Shown here: in pieces, positions 1-15,100 of the stretch
Numbering within the stretch: position 1 is the stretch's first letter
How the letters are laid out: the number at the start of each line of letters is the position of its first letter
Assembly: GCF_964355755.1 (NCBI RefSeq)
Contig: NC_092670.1
Location: 19,219,201-19,283,200, forward strand
DNA from: Antedon mediterranea
Taxonomy: Eukaryota; Echinodermata; Crinoidea; Comatulida; Antedonidae
DNA: 64,000 nucleotides
Direction of reading: 5' to 3'
Program-made: the position numbers and the translations under genes
The notes under the pieces: generated by a model
What the model was told of the DNA's origin: nothing
The model's input: the letters and a program-made list of their open reading frames with translations, nothing else
The model's database searches: none

Positions 1-178
1 TTGTTATAATAGTAAGATTCAAAAACTAAATGATAGTGATATATTGCTTGAAGGTTTGCATGGTGAAATCAAATGTTGATAAAGTTTGCAGTACACCAAG
101 TATATTTAGTTCTGAAAAGAACTGTTGAGTTTCTCCTCTAAATGATAGTGGTAGACAAAATTCTTTCTACATTTTTAG

Positions 179-3100
179 TTTGTAAGAATGACGGAAGAAC
201 ATAGTGGCACAAGTAGTGCTAAGGAATCGTATGTCAGTGGACTTCTAAACGCTTTGCAAGGAAGTCTGGTGTTGTGGTGCAGAAACAGACAAACTGGAGA
301 ATGCAATCAGGAAGCTGCCAAGAGTGTACTCTGCAACTGTAAGTTTGATTTGGTTTTCTAAGTACGGTTCCTTCTAAATTCATCAAATTATAACTGGTGA
401 AGTAAAAGACATTTTTTGGTTTCTGTAGATGTTCATAAACATTGCAAGTACATACAAGAAGCATTGGAGGTCATCGCCAAGGCGAATGACCCTGATATTT
501 TCAAGAAGGTGGAAGCTTCCTTCTTAGCAACAACATTCCGGCAGCTGGTGAGTTTCCAAATTCATTATTCACATTAAGCTTTTTGAGTTGTCAGTACAAA
601 AACTTTTACCTGTTTTCTTCCTTTTTTTTTTTTTTATAGATTTTGTGTCTAAAACTTGTTGCCAAGGACATCACTGATCTAAGGATATCACATGATCTGC
701 TTGACATATCATCAAAGATTAAAGATTTAGAGATTAATTCTCGAAATATTGAGGTAAAGAAAGAAAATAATTTCATTTGGGTTACAAACTATCATATTTG
801 GAGATTTGTATTTTCTTCGGCCACAACCTAGGTGTGCAAATGGTCATTGCTTGAACCTAAAGACCACCAAAACTGTATTATGGAATAAAGTGAGGAAGCA
901 CTTTCCAACTTCCCTGCAAGTGAATTCACATGACCTAACTTGTTCCTAGATTGTTGGTCGATAACTCCCTGCTACAGATAGAAGTTGTGTAGTAGTGTAA
1001 AGCTCTGTCTACACTACCAAACTAGTTTGGACACAATGACATCATATCACTGCCATATGTGGCACTGTAGACAGAGCTTAATACACACTATATTTATGTA
1101 AGGTGTAAATTGAAAGAGCATTTTTAATGTTTATACAAATTTTATTCTAAATGTATTATAATAATAATTATACAATCAATGCAATAGAATACCTACTAGA
1201 TATTGATTAAGTTTTGTATGATGTTTTCTTGTTCCACGTTTTTTTATGTTGTATTTGAGACAAAAATAAATGAAATGAAATGGAATTGAGAAGCTACAAC
1301 AATACTATTGTTATCTATCTATTTCTGTTGTTTTTAAAACTTTTATGTTTACTTTTTGCAGGTTGCCAGTGCTTGCAATAAGTCCAACACACCTGTCACA
1401 TTACGTGTATGGAATGTAGAATCTTCACACAATTATGAGAACAATCAGCATACAACTCAAGTGTTCTTCTGCCCTGGTGCTGATGTGTTTGAAGTCACTT
1501 TTGACCCCAGATGTGAAACTGAAAGAAGGTACATAGAAGTATATTTCTTCAGATTATAGATCCTTTGTATTCAGTCAGATAAGTTATTGTCAGAATTATT
1601 AACTTGGAATCATTATGTCTTGTAGATATGACTTCCTCGAATTTACAGATTTTAGAGGAGTTGTGACTCGTTATGATCAAAAAGTGAACTCAGAAAAGTG
1701 GCCACTGAAAGTATCATTTAAAGGAGGCCCTCGCTTGCAATATGTCTTTCACTCAGACAGCAGCCAAAATGAATGGGGCTACAAATTCACTGTAAGTTTC
1801 TTATGTTTGTCTTGTAAAGTACATGTTGCTCCAGTTCACTTCTACTTTGATTAAAATAATTACAAGGTATGTGAAGTCTCTTGTCCAAAGACAGGAGAAT
1901 CCTTAGGCAGAAAATTGTGCAACCTCTATGGAGCTTATTTTATATTTATAATTTGTTATTTAAGGTTGTAGCAAAAGGCTCTCCAGATCTAACACTATCT
2001 TGGATAGTGGATCTTCAGCTTGCAATATGTAAACTTCTGGGCATGCTCTGTGCAACTTCTCTGCGAAGTAAAGACGGTACAGTATACTGTATAATTATTG
2101 ATTATAATAACAAAATTATAATAACAAACAATTATATCTATCCCTCCTTATTTTTTACAAGCATTTAATCTTTGTAAATCGAACACTATTTTTATCAATT
2201 TTTCTAACTAGATTTATTGAAAAGTACACCAAAAATGGATGATAGTGCCAACCAACCTACTTCAGATGATTCAACAGAAGCATTACTAAAGGGCGACCTC
2301 TGGAGTAGTCTTTTTCGTGCTGGCCATAATGTCAACAAATTTTCACGGTCATTGTCTGGAGGATTGGTAAATAGTTTTATATTATTTTTTATATTTGTTT
2401 ATTGTATGTCACCAAGGACCAATAGTAAATTAATCACTGTCCTATCAGATAGGTGGGTACATGGGCTGTTATGTAAACCAGTTCACCGATGCTGAACACA
2501 GGTTTTAACTGTGTACACTGAGCCTATGGTTTAGTCCTTATCCGTTCCACCACAAAACTAGGAGTGAGTTGGCCTCGACCCCATCCCGATATTATTGACT
2601 CTTTATGTACGGTAAACGGCACTTATAAACTGGATAACTTTATAGTTAAGATAATATAATAATAATGAAAGTTTGTTATTTGATCTCAGGTTTCAGAACC
2701 ACGTGGTTCCACTGTAAACACTTTTCTGATGGAATTAATTACTGGAGAAGAGACATCAATGAAAATATACAAAAAGTAAGCACATTTTGTTCACAAATAT
2801 TATATTTAAGGAAAACAATGTATCATCTAAGATAACTTGAATGTTTCTCTTTTTAAAAATGGTTTATAATTTTGTTTTTAGGTTTAGTGAAAAGAATCAG
2901 ATGCAGAGTATTGGTGGACCTGTTATCGGCGGAACTGTGAGGGCGGTTTTTGCAGCACTGATATGGCACTCACAAGAATTACGAGAGGACTTTGACAAAT
3001 ATTTAGAAAAAAGTTTGTCATACATTAAATTTATTCATCTCTTTTTCAGATTTACTTTATCTTTGACAAAAAACTTTTATGAAATAATTGAAAAACAGAA

Positions 3101-6100
3101 AATGATTGCATAACCAAAAGTTATTGGAGCATAACATTTTTCCATCTTAATTTATTTAAGGTGAAAGTTCAGAAGCCACTCTTCCAGAGGGGGTGCATGA
3201 AGCATTTATAACAGCAGAAACTATCAGACCAGTTCTTGTAAGAATTTGCACTATTCTATAGTAATACTTTTATTCTCAGAAAAACCTTACAGGTAATACA
3301 TATAGGTAATAGGGTCCCTAATGATCAGCTTCGGCTGGAAGGACCACCCTTGTAAAATATTGTTGGGAAAAAAAATATATATAGAGGCAGAATAACCTAA
3401 GTTGAAGATACATATAACTTGATTTAAGTAATCAATTACAAATTATTGATATTATAATTTGAATATCTATTTATCTTCAGGTGGATCTTCGTCAGAAGCA
3501 CATTGTAGCAACAGAGAACACTATTACACCAGATCAGTCGCATGATGAACCAGGTCAGTCTCTTTCTGTTTTAAAGATTATATGAAGTGTATTGTAATAC
3601 TTTACCATGTAATATTCTTTTGTTGTTTTCAGTTTTAGCATGGAAAGAAAAGGCTGAGTTTCTTTTGGAGTTTGGTGGTCTTTCAAAGATCGAACCTAAA
3701 GCTCAGGTAAATATTCTGTTAATTTGACTTTGTAGGGTTTTTGCTTAAGATCTGTCTACACTATCAAATTAGTTTGACAAAAATTTGTGATGTGCCTAAA
3801 TATTATAGTGATATGCCCAAATATGGTAGTGATATGACATCATCATGTCCATATATGGGAACATCACATTTTTTTGTCACATAAACTTTGATAGTGTAGA
3901 CAGAGCTTTACAAGCGTTTTTATTGCACTCAGCGAGTGTAAATGGATTTGACTAATTTACGGCCTTCATGTTGCTTACTCCATGAATTGTCACAATGTGA
4001 AGCAAAATTTGTTAGCTTTTTCCTTCTGTTTTTTTTTTATAAAAGGTAAAAACTTTACTAAGAAGTTTGTCATCAGTAAACAGTAAAGAAAATCGAACGA
4101 AAGTGGCTCATCCTGGAACCTTTGATAGCGAAGCGACTTTTGAGAAACATCCATCGTTCAAACTGGTGTTAGATTTCTTAAAGGATCCTAGATTCTCAAG
4201 GAGAAAGTATGTAACTATTGTATGGCTATTTATGTACATATTATAGTATATTCCAGTTCATCAGCATGGACATGTATTTTTGTCTCAGGTTCAACTGCCA
4301 GAATTTCTTGTTCCTTGTGAAATTATTGCCAAAAAATCACCTATAAAAATTTTACACATATTTATCTTCTACATTTCGAGAATAAAGTTTTTGAATTAAA
4401 TTGTTAATTAGCATAACAGAGATGTCACCAAAATAATGATTGTGATTTTTTTTTAAAGAGTGGAAGACTTGTTAGAACAGAGAGTGCAACGAGCAGAGCG
4501 TATTGCTTATGGTTACAACTTTGCACTGACCTTTCTTAGGTTCCATGGCACACCACACATCTTTAATGTTTCCTGTGTACAGTTTTTGCAAGAAATGCTT
4601 ATAGCCCAAGACAAAGATCTGGTGTAAGATGTTTTATGTGATTAACTTGAACGTAGCCTGTGTGTGAGTGAGTGGCCGAGAGGTTGAGACAGTGGAATCG
4701 AGGCTCACTTGCTCCATTGTTCTGGTGGTAAAACGAGTCTTCTTGGATAAGGACTATAAACCGTAGCTCATGTGTACAACGAGACGAATAGGGGTTACCC
4801 CGGTGTACTAGTACACACACAGCCACTGATCATTACTGGGCCCTCTGGGAGACCAGTCTTTGACTGAAGAGGTTACCCAGTATAAATAATAATAATAAAT
4901 ACATAATAATAATAACTTTCGGAATTAATAATGGATATATTTGATCATCCTAAAAAGCATTTTTGTTTGATTTTTTTTTCATTTCGCTTTTTCAGTCATT
5001 ATGCAGTTTTTATAGATGGGTGTGGTCTTGATCTTGAGACTAAAGTTCGTAAAGCATACTATGCGTTAGTTCAGCTTTTGACTAATGCAATTCAGGACAA
5101 CTGGGCGTCTCCAAATGACCGGTATGTTAAAACAATCATTCAGTTTGATATGCAATGGAAGACATCAGTATATCTGTCTTGTTTATGGTACATCTCTATT
5201 GTAAAATGACACTTAGTGACCTACATGACAATAAGTGACCTACATGAATGAGAAAAATACAAGAAACAGGAAACTTAATTATATTAACGTGTTAGAAGCT
5301 AATTTTCTTGCTACTATTTTCATAGATTGGATCAGCTGGCAGTTGACTGCGTCCAAGCCTGTTTGCTCCACCTTCTTGATGTTGATTGGCAGTCTTACGA
5401 TTTTGCGTTTCTTGCTGAAAATAATGTTCCGAAGCTGTTACTTACCATCGTCAAGAGTAAGTTAGTGCCAGTTTGGACTGGTTTAAAGCCCCTGTGTGGG
5501 AGCTTAGACATTGACCTGGTATCATCATGATTCACTGGGTTCTAGTGATCTTGATACAATCCCCCGTATCTTGATATCAGCTACCTGTATGCAAGAAGTC
5601 TGTAGAGTCAATGGATTTTATCTTTGTATATGCATAAGCTTTAACGACCTAAAATTCCTCAAAAGCCCTCTAACTCGAAACTGAAAATGGACCTCTCTGA
5701 GACGAGGCTGTAAAGTAAAGTATATGCAGAAAATATAGTTCATTCATGGCCCATTACTTATTTTCTGTTTACTGGATTCAAAATGATATTCACACAAGTA
5801 TGTTAACAATCACACCAATTCTGTTGCTTTTTCTTTGGTATTTTAGGAGCTGTAAGTCTTTACAGCCATCAAACCAAAGAACCGGATGACGTCAAGGAAT
5901 TAGGTGATTACTATAAACATAAAGGATGGTTTGAAGAATGCCAGGGTGATAACTTCGGAACTTGGTTCAAACAGATCTCAACCAAAGAATATTTGGACAC
6001 AAGACGAGTGAGTAATACTGTAGACCCCCCTCATTTTTGACACCCCTATTCAGGGAAAAGCCATATTTAGTGGACACCCTTAAAGGGACACTTTCCTGTG

Positions 6101-9100
6101 AAACGAACAAGGAGAAATATGTTTTTCTATTCTGACCAACCCCTATTAAAGGGACACTTTATTGTGTCTGTACGTGTTCCCTTAAATGTTTTACTGTGGT
6201 ATAGATGCTAACTACCAAAGATTTTGACCAAATAGTGAAGTGCTGTAATTAGCAATTTAACATGCAGACTGAACTTCTTTATTTTTTCTTTCAAGTGCAT
6301 GCACATGTTTGTTGCTCAATTTTGTCAGTTACTAGTTGTTAAGATAACCTGTGATGGGTGTGGTACCTTGCTACCAGGAAGTCGCTATCATTGTTTGGAC
6401 TGTGAAGACATGGACTTGTGCAATACCTGCTATCTTGGTAATTATCGTATCTGATATCTTCCTCCTCCTCTGGGTTGTAATATTTTGTCTGAATTGCTTT
6501 TTTGGAAACATCTACTTAAAACGGAGCATGAAACACAGGTCGTTAATCCACTGACTATGTGTATGCACCCTACATCATTCTCTTTTACTTGATGTTATCC
6601 ATTTTTTCATAGGTGGTGCAAAGCCAAGCAAACACAAAGATGGCCACAAGCTTGTTAATATGATGTAAGTGAATGTTTTAAAAGACTGTTTAAAGCAAAG
6701 ACTTTAATACAGTCCCCTGTCTTTTCCTATCTGTAGTATACAATACCCTCTTTTGGGAAACCCTATTATGGGGACATAGTAGCGAAACAAAGAAAGAAGA
6801 GGAAGTGTATGTTTTATTATTACAGCCAGTGCTATTAAGTGGACACTTTATGAGGTTTTGAATGTTATCTCCTTCGTAGGTGTTCTACTGTATACTTCAA
6901 ATGCTCCATTCTCAAAATGAAAACCTCTTTAAAGGAATATAGATCAGTCCAAGTTTTCTAAATGTATATATTTACTTTTGACAGGTTTAAATGCAACAAT
7001 TGCGGATCATTCATCGTTGGTACTCGTGTTCACTGCAATGACTGTGAGGACTTTGACCTCTGTTATGGCTGTCATTTGTCCTCTAACCTCCCCTCAAGGT
7101 TTGTTAAAAATATGCACCATAAATCCAAAAACCAATAAAATTGATATGAATACAAGAGTTTAATTGTTCTTATTGATCATGATTTTGTAAAATATTATTT
7201 CATTAATTACTATATTTTATCATCGTTCGTTATCATCCTAGTATAAACAGGTCTTAATAGCCATTGCCAACAGTACAGTAAATTCATTGTGGAATATGAA
7301 TATACAATCATTTACTCTTGGATTTATTATCCAATTCTATTTTGTCTTCCTTATAGTCATAAAGCTTCTCATGATGTCGATATCATACCATTAGAAATAA
7401 GTAAGTATATAAAAGCCCTGTATACACTTTCAAACTAGTTTGACAACAAAAAAGTGTAATGTGCCCAAATATGGAAGTGATATAATAAAGTCAGGCTTTA
7501 AAGACCGCATTATGTTAAAAGGCCCAATTCGCTTTACATTGAAACAAAAATTTACAGAGAGAAATTAGTCAAAAGATAACTTAAATAGTTTTTAATGATT
7601 GTTTGAATGTAACGATGGTGGGTGCTTGCTGAATTGCAGGTAGTAAGTCGTTCCATATATGGGCATATCACTTTTTTGTCACATAAAGTTTGATAGTGTA
7701 GACAAAGTTTTAGATTAGACACTTCTACAAAGGCTATTACAATAGAAAGTTTAGATATATTAAAGAAATAAATATAAAATAAATGTCATTTTGTTTCCGT
7801 TACAGTTTTAACAGGTAGTGAAGATAGCAGTCAACTCAACACGTACAGTCATCACCATGCTTGGATACAATTTTCTGCCTTATCACTGTCCGTAGCAAAC
7901 ACAGAGAATGAAAATCGCAAGAAAGGTAGATATTTAATGCCATAGTTTTTATACTTTTAGAAAAAATGTGTATACATGATAGTGGTCTAATCATTTCAGA
8001 TGTTATGAACTTCTAAATTTATAACTTTATTAATTTACTTATCTTATTATTATTATTATTGAGTATACAAAGGTTAATAAGTCAGCAGCTTTACTCACCA
8101 TCGTCTTTACTCGCCACTCGCCTAGAAGGAGGTTTTTTGTGTAAAAGTATGGTGACCCAAGATGAACGGTGGCCACTGTGACCTACATGATTACACAACA
8201 AATGTGTAGTTTTCCAACTTACAGCTTTATAACTTTCTTTTTTTATCTATATTTAGGTATACAAAATTGCTACAGTAAGCAAATATACAAGCAATGCGTG
8301 GACCTGGTTGTGGAAAGTCTAGAGTTCATGACGCAACACAAAACCAACATTGCATCATTGGCAGACAAGAGGAAGAGAAAATTGAAAGAAGCGAAGATAA
8401 AAAATCAAAAAGAAGAGGAGAAATCAAGCGAAGATGAGAAAAAAACGCAGTCTGTCGATGATGGGAAAGATGATGTAATGGCATCTACAAAAGATGAGGC
8501 GATAGAGAAAAAGTCTAGTGAGGAGGATCAGAAAAATGTCAAAAATGAGGAAAAAGAGAAGAGAGAGGAAGATATTCTGAAGTTAAACAAAGACGAGGAA
8601 GATAGTGCTAAGTTAGAAACAGTAAATGAAACTTCAAAATCTGATGAAAAAGAACAAGTTGAGACTAGCAAAACTACTCCAGAGGTTAAGATAAATGTAA
8701 ATGAGAAGAAGGTGGATGTAAAAGAAGAATTGGAGAAAGAAGAAGGCAAAACTAAAGACTCGCAAGATGCTAAGAAAACTGATGGAAAGAAAGGTGATGA
8801 TTTAGTTACTATACATTCTCATTTCTTTTAATTAAGTAATTAATTGATTTCTTCCAATTTTCTCTTTTTTTATAACGCTTCTTTCAACAATTCTTACCTA
8901 TCTATATATATTTAATAATAAAATTATTATTTTTGCAGCTCAACCTGTTTCTAGTGTCATATCACCTGATCATGCATTTGCTGAGTGTTCCCAAGAGAAG
9001 ATTCTGGGATTGCTAGGAGCAATGTTAAAACTTGTAAACCAGGTAAGTTTTTGCACTTTTATTATTTATGCTCTGGAAATATTATATATCTGGGTATCTT

Positions 9101-12100
9101 TATTCAATAAAAACAATAATAAAATATAAAATACAAAGGCAGCACAAGTGCTGAATTGACGTATTCTATTGCATCTGGTGTTTTTGCACATAAATATAAT
9201 GTAATTGTAGCCTTGTGAAATACAATGACTGAACTAATTATTCCATAGGATTCTGATGTTACAACAAGACGAGTTCAGTTCCAACTAGAAAGAGCTCTAC
9301 CAATCCTTTTTAAATGGGTTAAGTAAGTACCTCACTACTTTCTTATACACCTTTATGCATATACTCCATTGTTACGAAAATATGTGTTTTGAAAGGTCAA
9401 CAAGTTTAAGGCATATAAAAGTCGCAGGACAAGATAAAACTTACTATTTTGAATGTTTCCTTCCATAGAGATAGCTTTGGAAACGATACAACTGATCAAC
9501 ATATGGCTGTTGGACTGTTGGGCCAATTACTGGCTAAGACCAGTCCTGAGGTAATTCACTGTCATGTTTATTTCTGTTGTTTTTAGAAGCATACCAATAT
9601 CTATTTAAAGCTCGACTGTCTACACTATTAAACTTGTTGGACAAAAAAGTGTGATGTGCCCAAATATGGTAGTGACATTCCCAAATATGGTAGTCATATG
9701 ACATCATCATGTCCATATATAAGCACATCACAATTTTGTTGTCACATATTGTTTGATAGTGTAGACAGAGCTTTACAAATCTTTGTTTCTGCCAGTTTAG
9801 TTTTGTTCTTGTGATGATAAAAAAAAAATTCTTTTTAAATAGATTGCAGATTCAGCCCTTGCCCAGTCCTTAAGTGACCATATGACAACCTTTGACACAG
9901 AGTCAACTCAAGCAGATGCAGCCTCAAAACCTGGTATAGTTGTCTCGCAATCAGAGATTTTGTCCAATATTTGCTGTCCTGGCAAGCAGACTATACACTT
10001 TCTTTTTTCTTATGGAGCAAGATGCTTAGAAAAGTAAGAGTACTTTGTAAATTAAATGTTTTTCATCAGATTTTAATTTTTTTTCATATAACTTTATATA
10101 CTCGTAACATTTGTAAAAAACTAAAAAAAAAAATTTACTTTTTTATTTTCAGGAGTGGACTAGAATGGGCATCTCTTGTTGCTGGAATACTACGACAACT
10201 ATCAGACTGCCTTCAATGGTCTCAAGTATTAGCCTCCCACATTACAGACTGCATTCAGGAACTACCCGGTAACACTGCCCTAGCTGCTATATTTTCAATG
10301 TTTATTGTAGCAGGTTTTCCACAAGTAAGTTGCAGACTTTGAGCACATGTCCAACAATTACAAGATAAAACTCTCAAAGCTTCACTCAATCAACTATCAA
10401 ACTAGTTTGACAAAAAAGTGTGATGTTCCCAAATATGGTAGTAATATGACATTGATTACAATTAAGATAAGATAAGTTTAAACATATTGATTACTGTCAT
10501 GAACATATAATATGATTTACTGATTTTACTGTACCTTTTCATGATTTCTATTAGGTGCCATGTCATGGAAGTTGCGCAATTCTCCAAGAAACATCAGGTG
10601 ACAGAACTGATGTGATTATCATCAAACATTATGCCATCAAACAACGAGCCCTTGTTGTCAATGTGGATTCAAGAAAGAAGAAAGAGGTAGAAAAGAACAT
10701 AATAAAGAACATAAAATGATTATATAAATATCAGAAAAAAGAAAAGCTCTAAAAGATTGAGCTGAATGACTAATTCTTTTGTATATCATTTCAGATAAAG
10801 GAATATATGCTAGAATTACAGATTACTCCTGGAACATCCGAGACTACACATTTTGCCACTTTTATTGGAGTTACCAAACGGTTGATTAATCAAATGAAAC
10901 AAGGTAAGGATTTATTGACCTTAAATGACCTGTAGAAGAATAATTTGAATTAGGTTATATTTCAGTTAGTTTGAAAGTGTTCTTTAATTTAGTGAAATGA
11001 TTTTCACATTCATAATATGTTTTTTTTTTCAGGAAATGCCTTGACTGTTGAGGAAGTGTGGGTGCTGTGTCTATCTTTAAAGTCTGTACTTGCAACGTTA
11101 AGAGTAAGTTTCAAATATTACTATCTGATGCGCATACCAACATTACATATATTTCTATATTTAGATTTAATCTCAAATTGTAAACTCATTTTTCAGAAAT
11201 GCAATGATGCAAATACTAAGATGATACTTAATGAAGATCTGATGCCTTTACTTGTGTTCCTTGCTAGCAAGCCTACAAGGTTCAACCGTCAATGGCTGCT
11301 GTCAGATCTTGAGGTATAGTTGTTAAGCTTTTTAATAGTGATAACATTAGTGTGTTATTTGGATTATGTGACCATGGTCATGTTGTAACCATATTTGGAT
11401 TTATAGTTCCAGAACTAGATCAATATCAAAGACTTTTATATTTACTTTTCTTTCTCTAGATATTTTCGATTAAATTATACACTGCTGAAAAGAAATCTGG
11501 AGACGTAGACAGCACCAAAGAAGACGAGGAAACAGAAGATGTAGAAGAGGATACAGAAGCGAGTTCAGCTACATCGCCGCTAGATTCAGTTGGAATGGAT
11601 CCCCTAGGAGGACTGGATGATTACAAACGAACCTGTATCCAGGTAAGAAGCGTGTTGTGGTGCAAATGTCGTTCAGTTGTCTGTGTTGTTCTGTGACTCG
11701 GCCTAATGTAAAGTAGTACAGATTATATGCTTGACTGATTATATTATTGTTTTTATTTTTTTAAATATACAGGCTGCACATGATGCGCTGGAAGCCCCAC
11801 TTCCAAATCTGAGGGCGCTGTTTGAAACCTGTGGCCAAAGTATTACAGATTTTCTAATTGCAATTGAGAAAAGGTTAGTAAACTGTCTGGGACTTATTGC
11901 TTGTAATGAGTTCATTCAAATGTTAAATGGTGTAAAATTGTACTACTGTATGTGCATACATCTTGTGCATGATAAAGAGCTACTACCAAAAGGAGTATTG
12001 ATTGTGGCGTGCTGGTCCTGGACTTGAAAACAGCCAGCCAGAGAACTGAAGAGATCAGCCAGTATAAAGCTCTTTCTACACTATCAAACTTTATGTGACA

Positions 12101-15100
12101 AAAGTATATAGACATGATGAAGTCATATCACTACCGTATTTGGGCATATCAGTACCATATTTGGGTACATCACAATTTCTTTTGTCAAACTAGTTTGATA
12201 GTGCCGACAGAACATTAAGAAGAAATAGATAATAATCAAATATTTTATTCAAAGTTTTAAACATGATGGTTTCCTTGTGAGTGATGAAGTTTTGGAACTG
12301 TCAAAGAATTGGCAGAGAAAAGGAAAGGGCAAAGAAGAAGATATGTCTGAAGCAAAAGCAGTTGATGCTGGTGCCGTCTGCTACGTACCCTCCAAGTTGA
12401 AAACAAAGTAATAGTCACTTAAACATTTCAATTAAAAAAGGCCCAAAATATCATGATCACCAATAATATACTGGGAAAAAGTGTGCATTATACCCCAACA
12501 TTTCTGGGAAAAATTGATATAATCAGCCTGGGAGGGAGTTGACTGTACTATAAAAATTACACTAATTTCACCACATATTTATTAAAAGATAATTGATAAA
12601 ACAAATTATTATTTAAACCTTAGTTATATTTTTTCTAACAGATTATTTTCCTTGCTTAGGAAAAAAACAAATACTGCAATTCCAGAACCCAATGAGGTAG
12701 AGAATGTGCTTATTTCAGTCAATGAAAACCATCTTCAACAGGTAATAGCATTTTCATTTAGACATTAGTGAGTGAGTGGCCGAGCGGTTAAGACAGTGGA
12801 ACCGTAATCACGTAGCCATAACATCGGCAGAGGTTCGAGGCTCACTCACTCCATGGTTCTGGTGGTAGAACGAGTCTTCTCGGATAAGGACTATAAACCG
12901 TAGGTCCAGTGTACACAACTTGCTCGTGTGCACTTTAAAGAACCTAGTACATCTTTCGAGACGAGTAGGGGGTTACCCCGGTGTATTAGTACATCACAGC
13001 CACTGATCACCAACTGGGCCCTCTGGGAGATCAGTCTTTGACTGAAGAGGTCACCCAGTATAAAGATAAAACAAACAAACAAACTAGCTTTACATGTGGT
13101 AGATTTTTACTTCAAGCAGTAGCAACTTTTAAATAAGTGTAATCTTGTGAGTTCGAAGACAGAAAGTAACTCTATTGAATATAATCTCTCTTGACAGCAC
13201 TATACAATTATGCTGAACTGCAATAGATTATTTTTTAATTTACTTCTGTTTCTGTAGAGTCTTAAGAAACAACGAAGAACAAAAAGTGCAGAGCTTTTAA
13301 AGAAAGAACTTGAAAAACACAGCAAAGTTGGATCAAGAGAATTTGTTCACAAAGTCAACCAAGCTGTTGCGATACTCTACGCACGACATGTGCTAGCTGT
13401 CATGCTTGCTGATTGGCCAGATGGTCATCCAATCAGCTTAAAGCTCTTTGGTTGCACTGATCACGCTCATTTCGTAGGTGTTCTAGATCTTCTGCAAAGA
13501 GCTGAGGAAAAGGAGATGTTTGCGAAGGTATGTTTCCGAAGTATATAATATTTTTATATTGGTATCGAGCTAAGTTTTAGGAAGTGAGGGTTCTGGAGAT
13601 TAGAAACGTTATCTCCCAGTGTGCTGATTATGGTCCTGGTTTGGGCCTTCTGAGAGAACAGTCTTGTACTAGAATACTTGAATTGAGACATCAATCATAC
13701 TTTGTTTCTTTGTTAGAAGCACAAGGTGTACTGGAAACCTAATATACATACATTTGCCATACAGACCTTAATATTTCACATTTTTTTAACATTTATGTTT
13801 TGTCTTTTGTTAAACAATGTAATTTAAATTTTTTATTAGTCTATTCGCAATATAGTTGAGCATTGCGAAAATGAACTACTCTGGTCCCTAGCAACTGCTG
13901 CTTGCACTTTCATGGAGGAAAACAAAATGTCGAGTGTAACAAAAGAATCGGCACATAACTACAAGAATGATAGCTCAGAGAAGGTAACATTAATTGTTAT
14001 TTAGCTTTTGATTTGCGATGACTGACAACCAAACTACATCATGTTAGTTTATTCATTGTGCACATGCAGGAATATTGGGATGTGTGTCCCCGCTCCTCAC
14101 CTCAACACATGTTTGATGGTTTCTAAGTCCAGACAACAACCAACCACACATAGATTAATCTCAGTTGGTCATTGGTCTTCAGTTGCAAATCTCAAGCTCA
14201 TTGGTAACTGTGGATATGCACATATCTTTTTTACATGGTATTAACATTAAATACTATACATTACACTGTGACCAGATATCCATGTCAAAACTTATAATAA
14301 TAAGATATTTTGTTTATGAATTAAAACTAAGTTATTTTCAATATTCATTATTTGTGTTTCTAAATTTTCCACAGGGAAGTGTTCACATTCCTGGAGCTAT
14401 GTATCTTTCGGTCAAATTTGATGAACAGTGTGCGACGGAAGAAGGGTGTGATTTCCTGACGATGGCATCTGATGTAAAGATGAAGAATGACATCCGTACA
14501 TTCAGTGGAGGATCATCCAACTTTGTCAACTTTGAAATGCCAGGTCTGTTTTTGGTAGCAATTTTCAGAATAATTTCAACAGAACCTCTTTAATATAAAT
14601 GTAGAATGTTGTTCTAGTGTTGTTCTAGTATCTTGTGCCTCTTAGGAGTTGAATCTTTTCTTTTTGCTAGGCTTGTGTTTTTAGCATGTCCACGCAGGAT
14701 CAGTTTTCACTCTTGAGTTCTGGCAATGTTTTCTTCATAAACTAGTGGTGTTTCCTTCATTTTCTTTGCAGGTGACACACTTCACTACAGCTTCACCTCT
14801 GATTGCAGTAACAATGATTGGGGCTACAAGTTTACAGTCACAGGAGGTCAGCTGGGTCGATTCATTACAGGTCACATTCTGCTCAATGAAATCCTTAGCA
14901 ACTCGTCTAAAGCCAGGCAAGTTCTCAGTATGTGTATACAGTAGCTGCAATTACAGTATCCCACATATGTTAAGCTCTGTTTACACTATCAAACTACTGT
15001 AGTTTGACAAAAAAAGGTGTTATGTGCCCAAATATGGTAGTGATATGACATCATGTCGATATATGGGAACATCACTTTTTTTTGTCTCATTAATTTGATA

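Noticed and set aside
14735-14950. 71-aa minus-strand open frame
   Set aside because: Shadow of the second CUB-like exon of ZZEF1.
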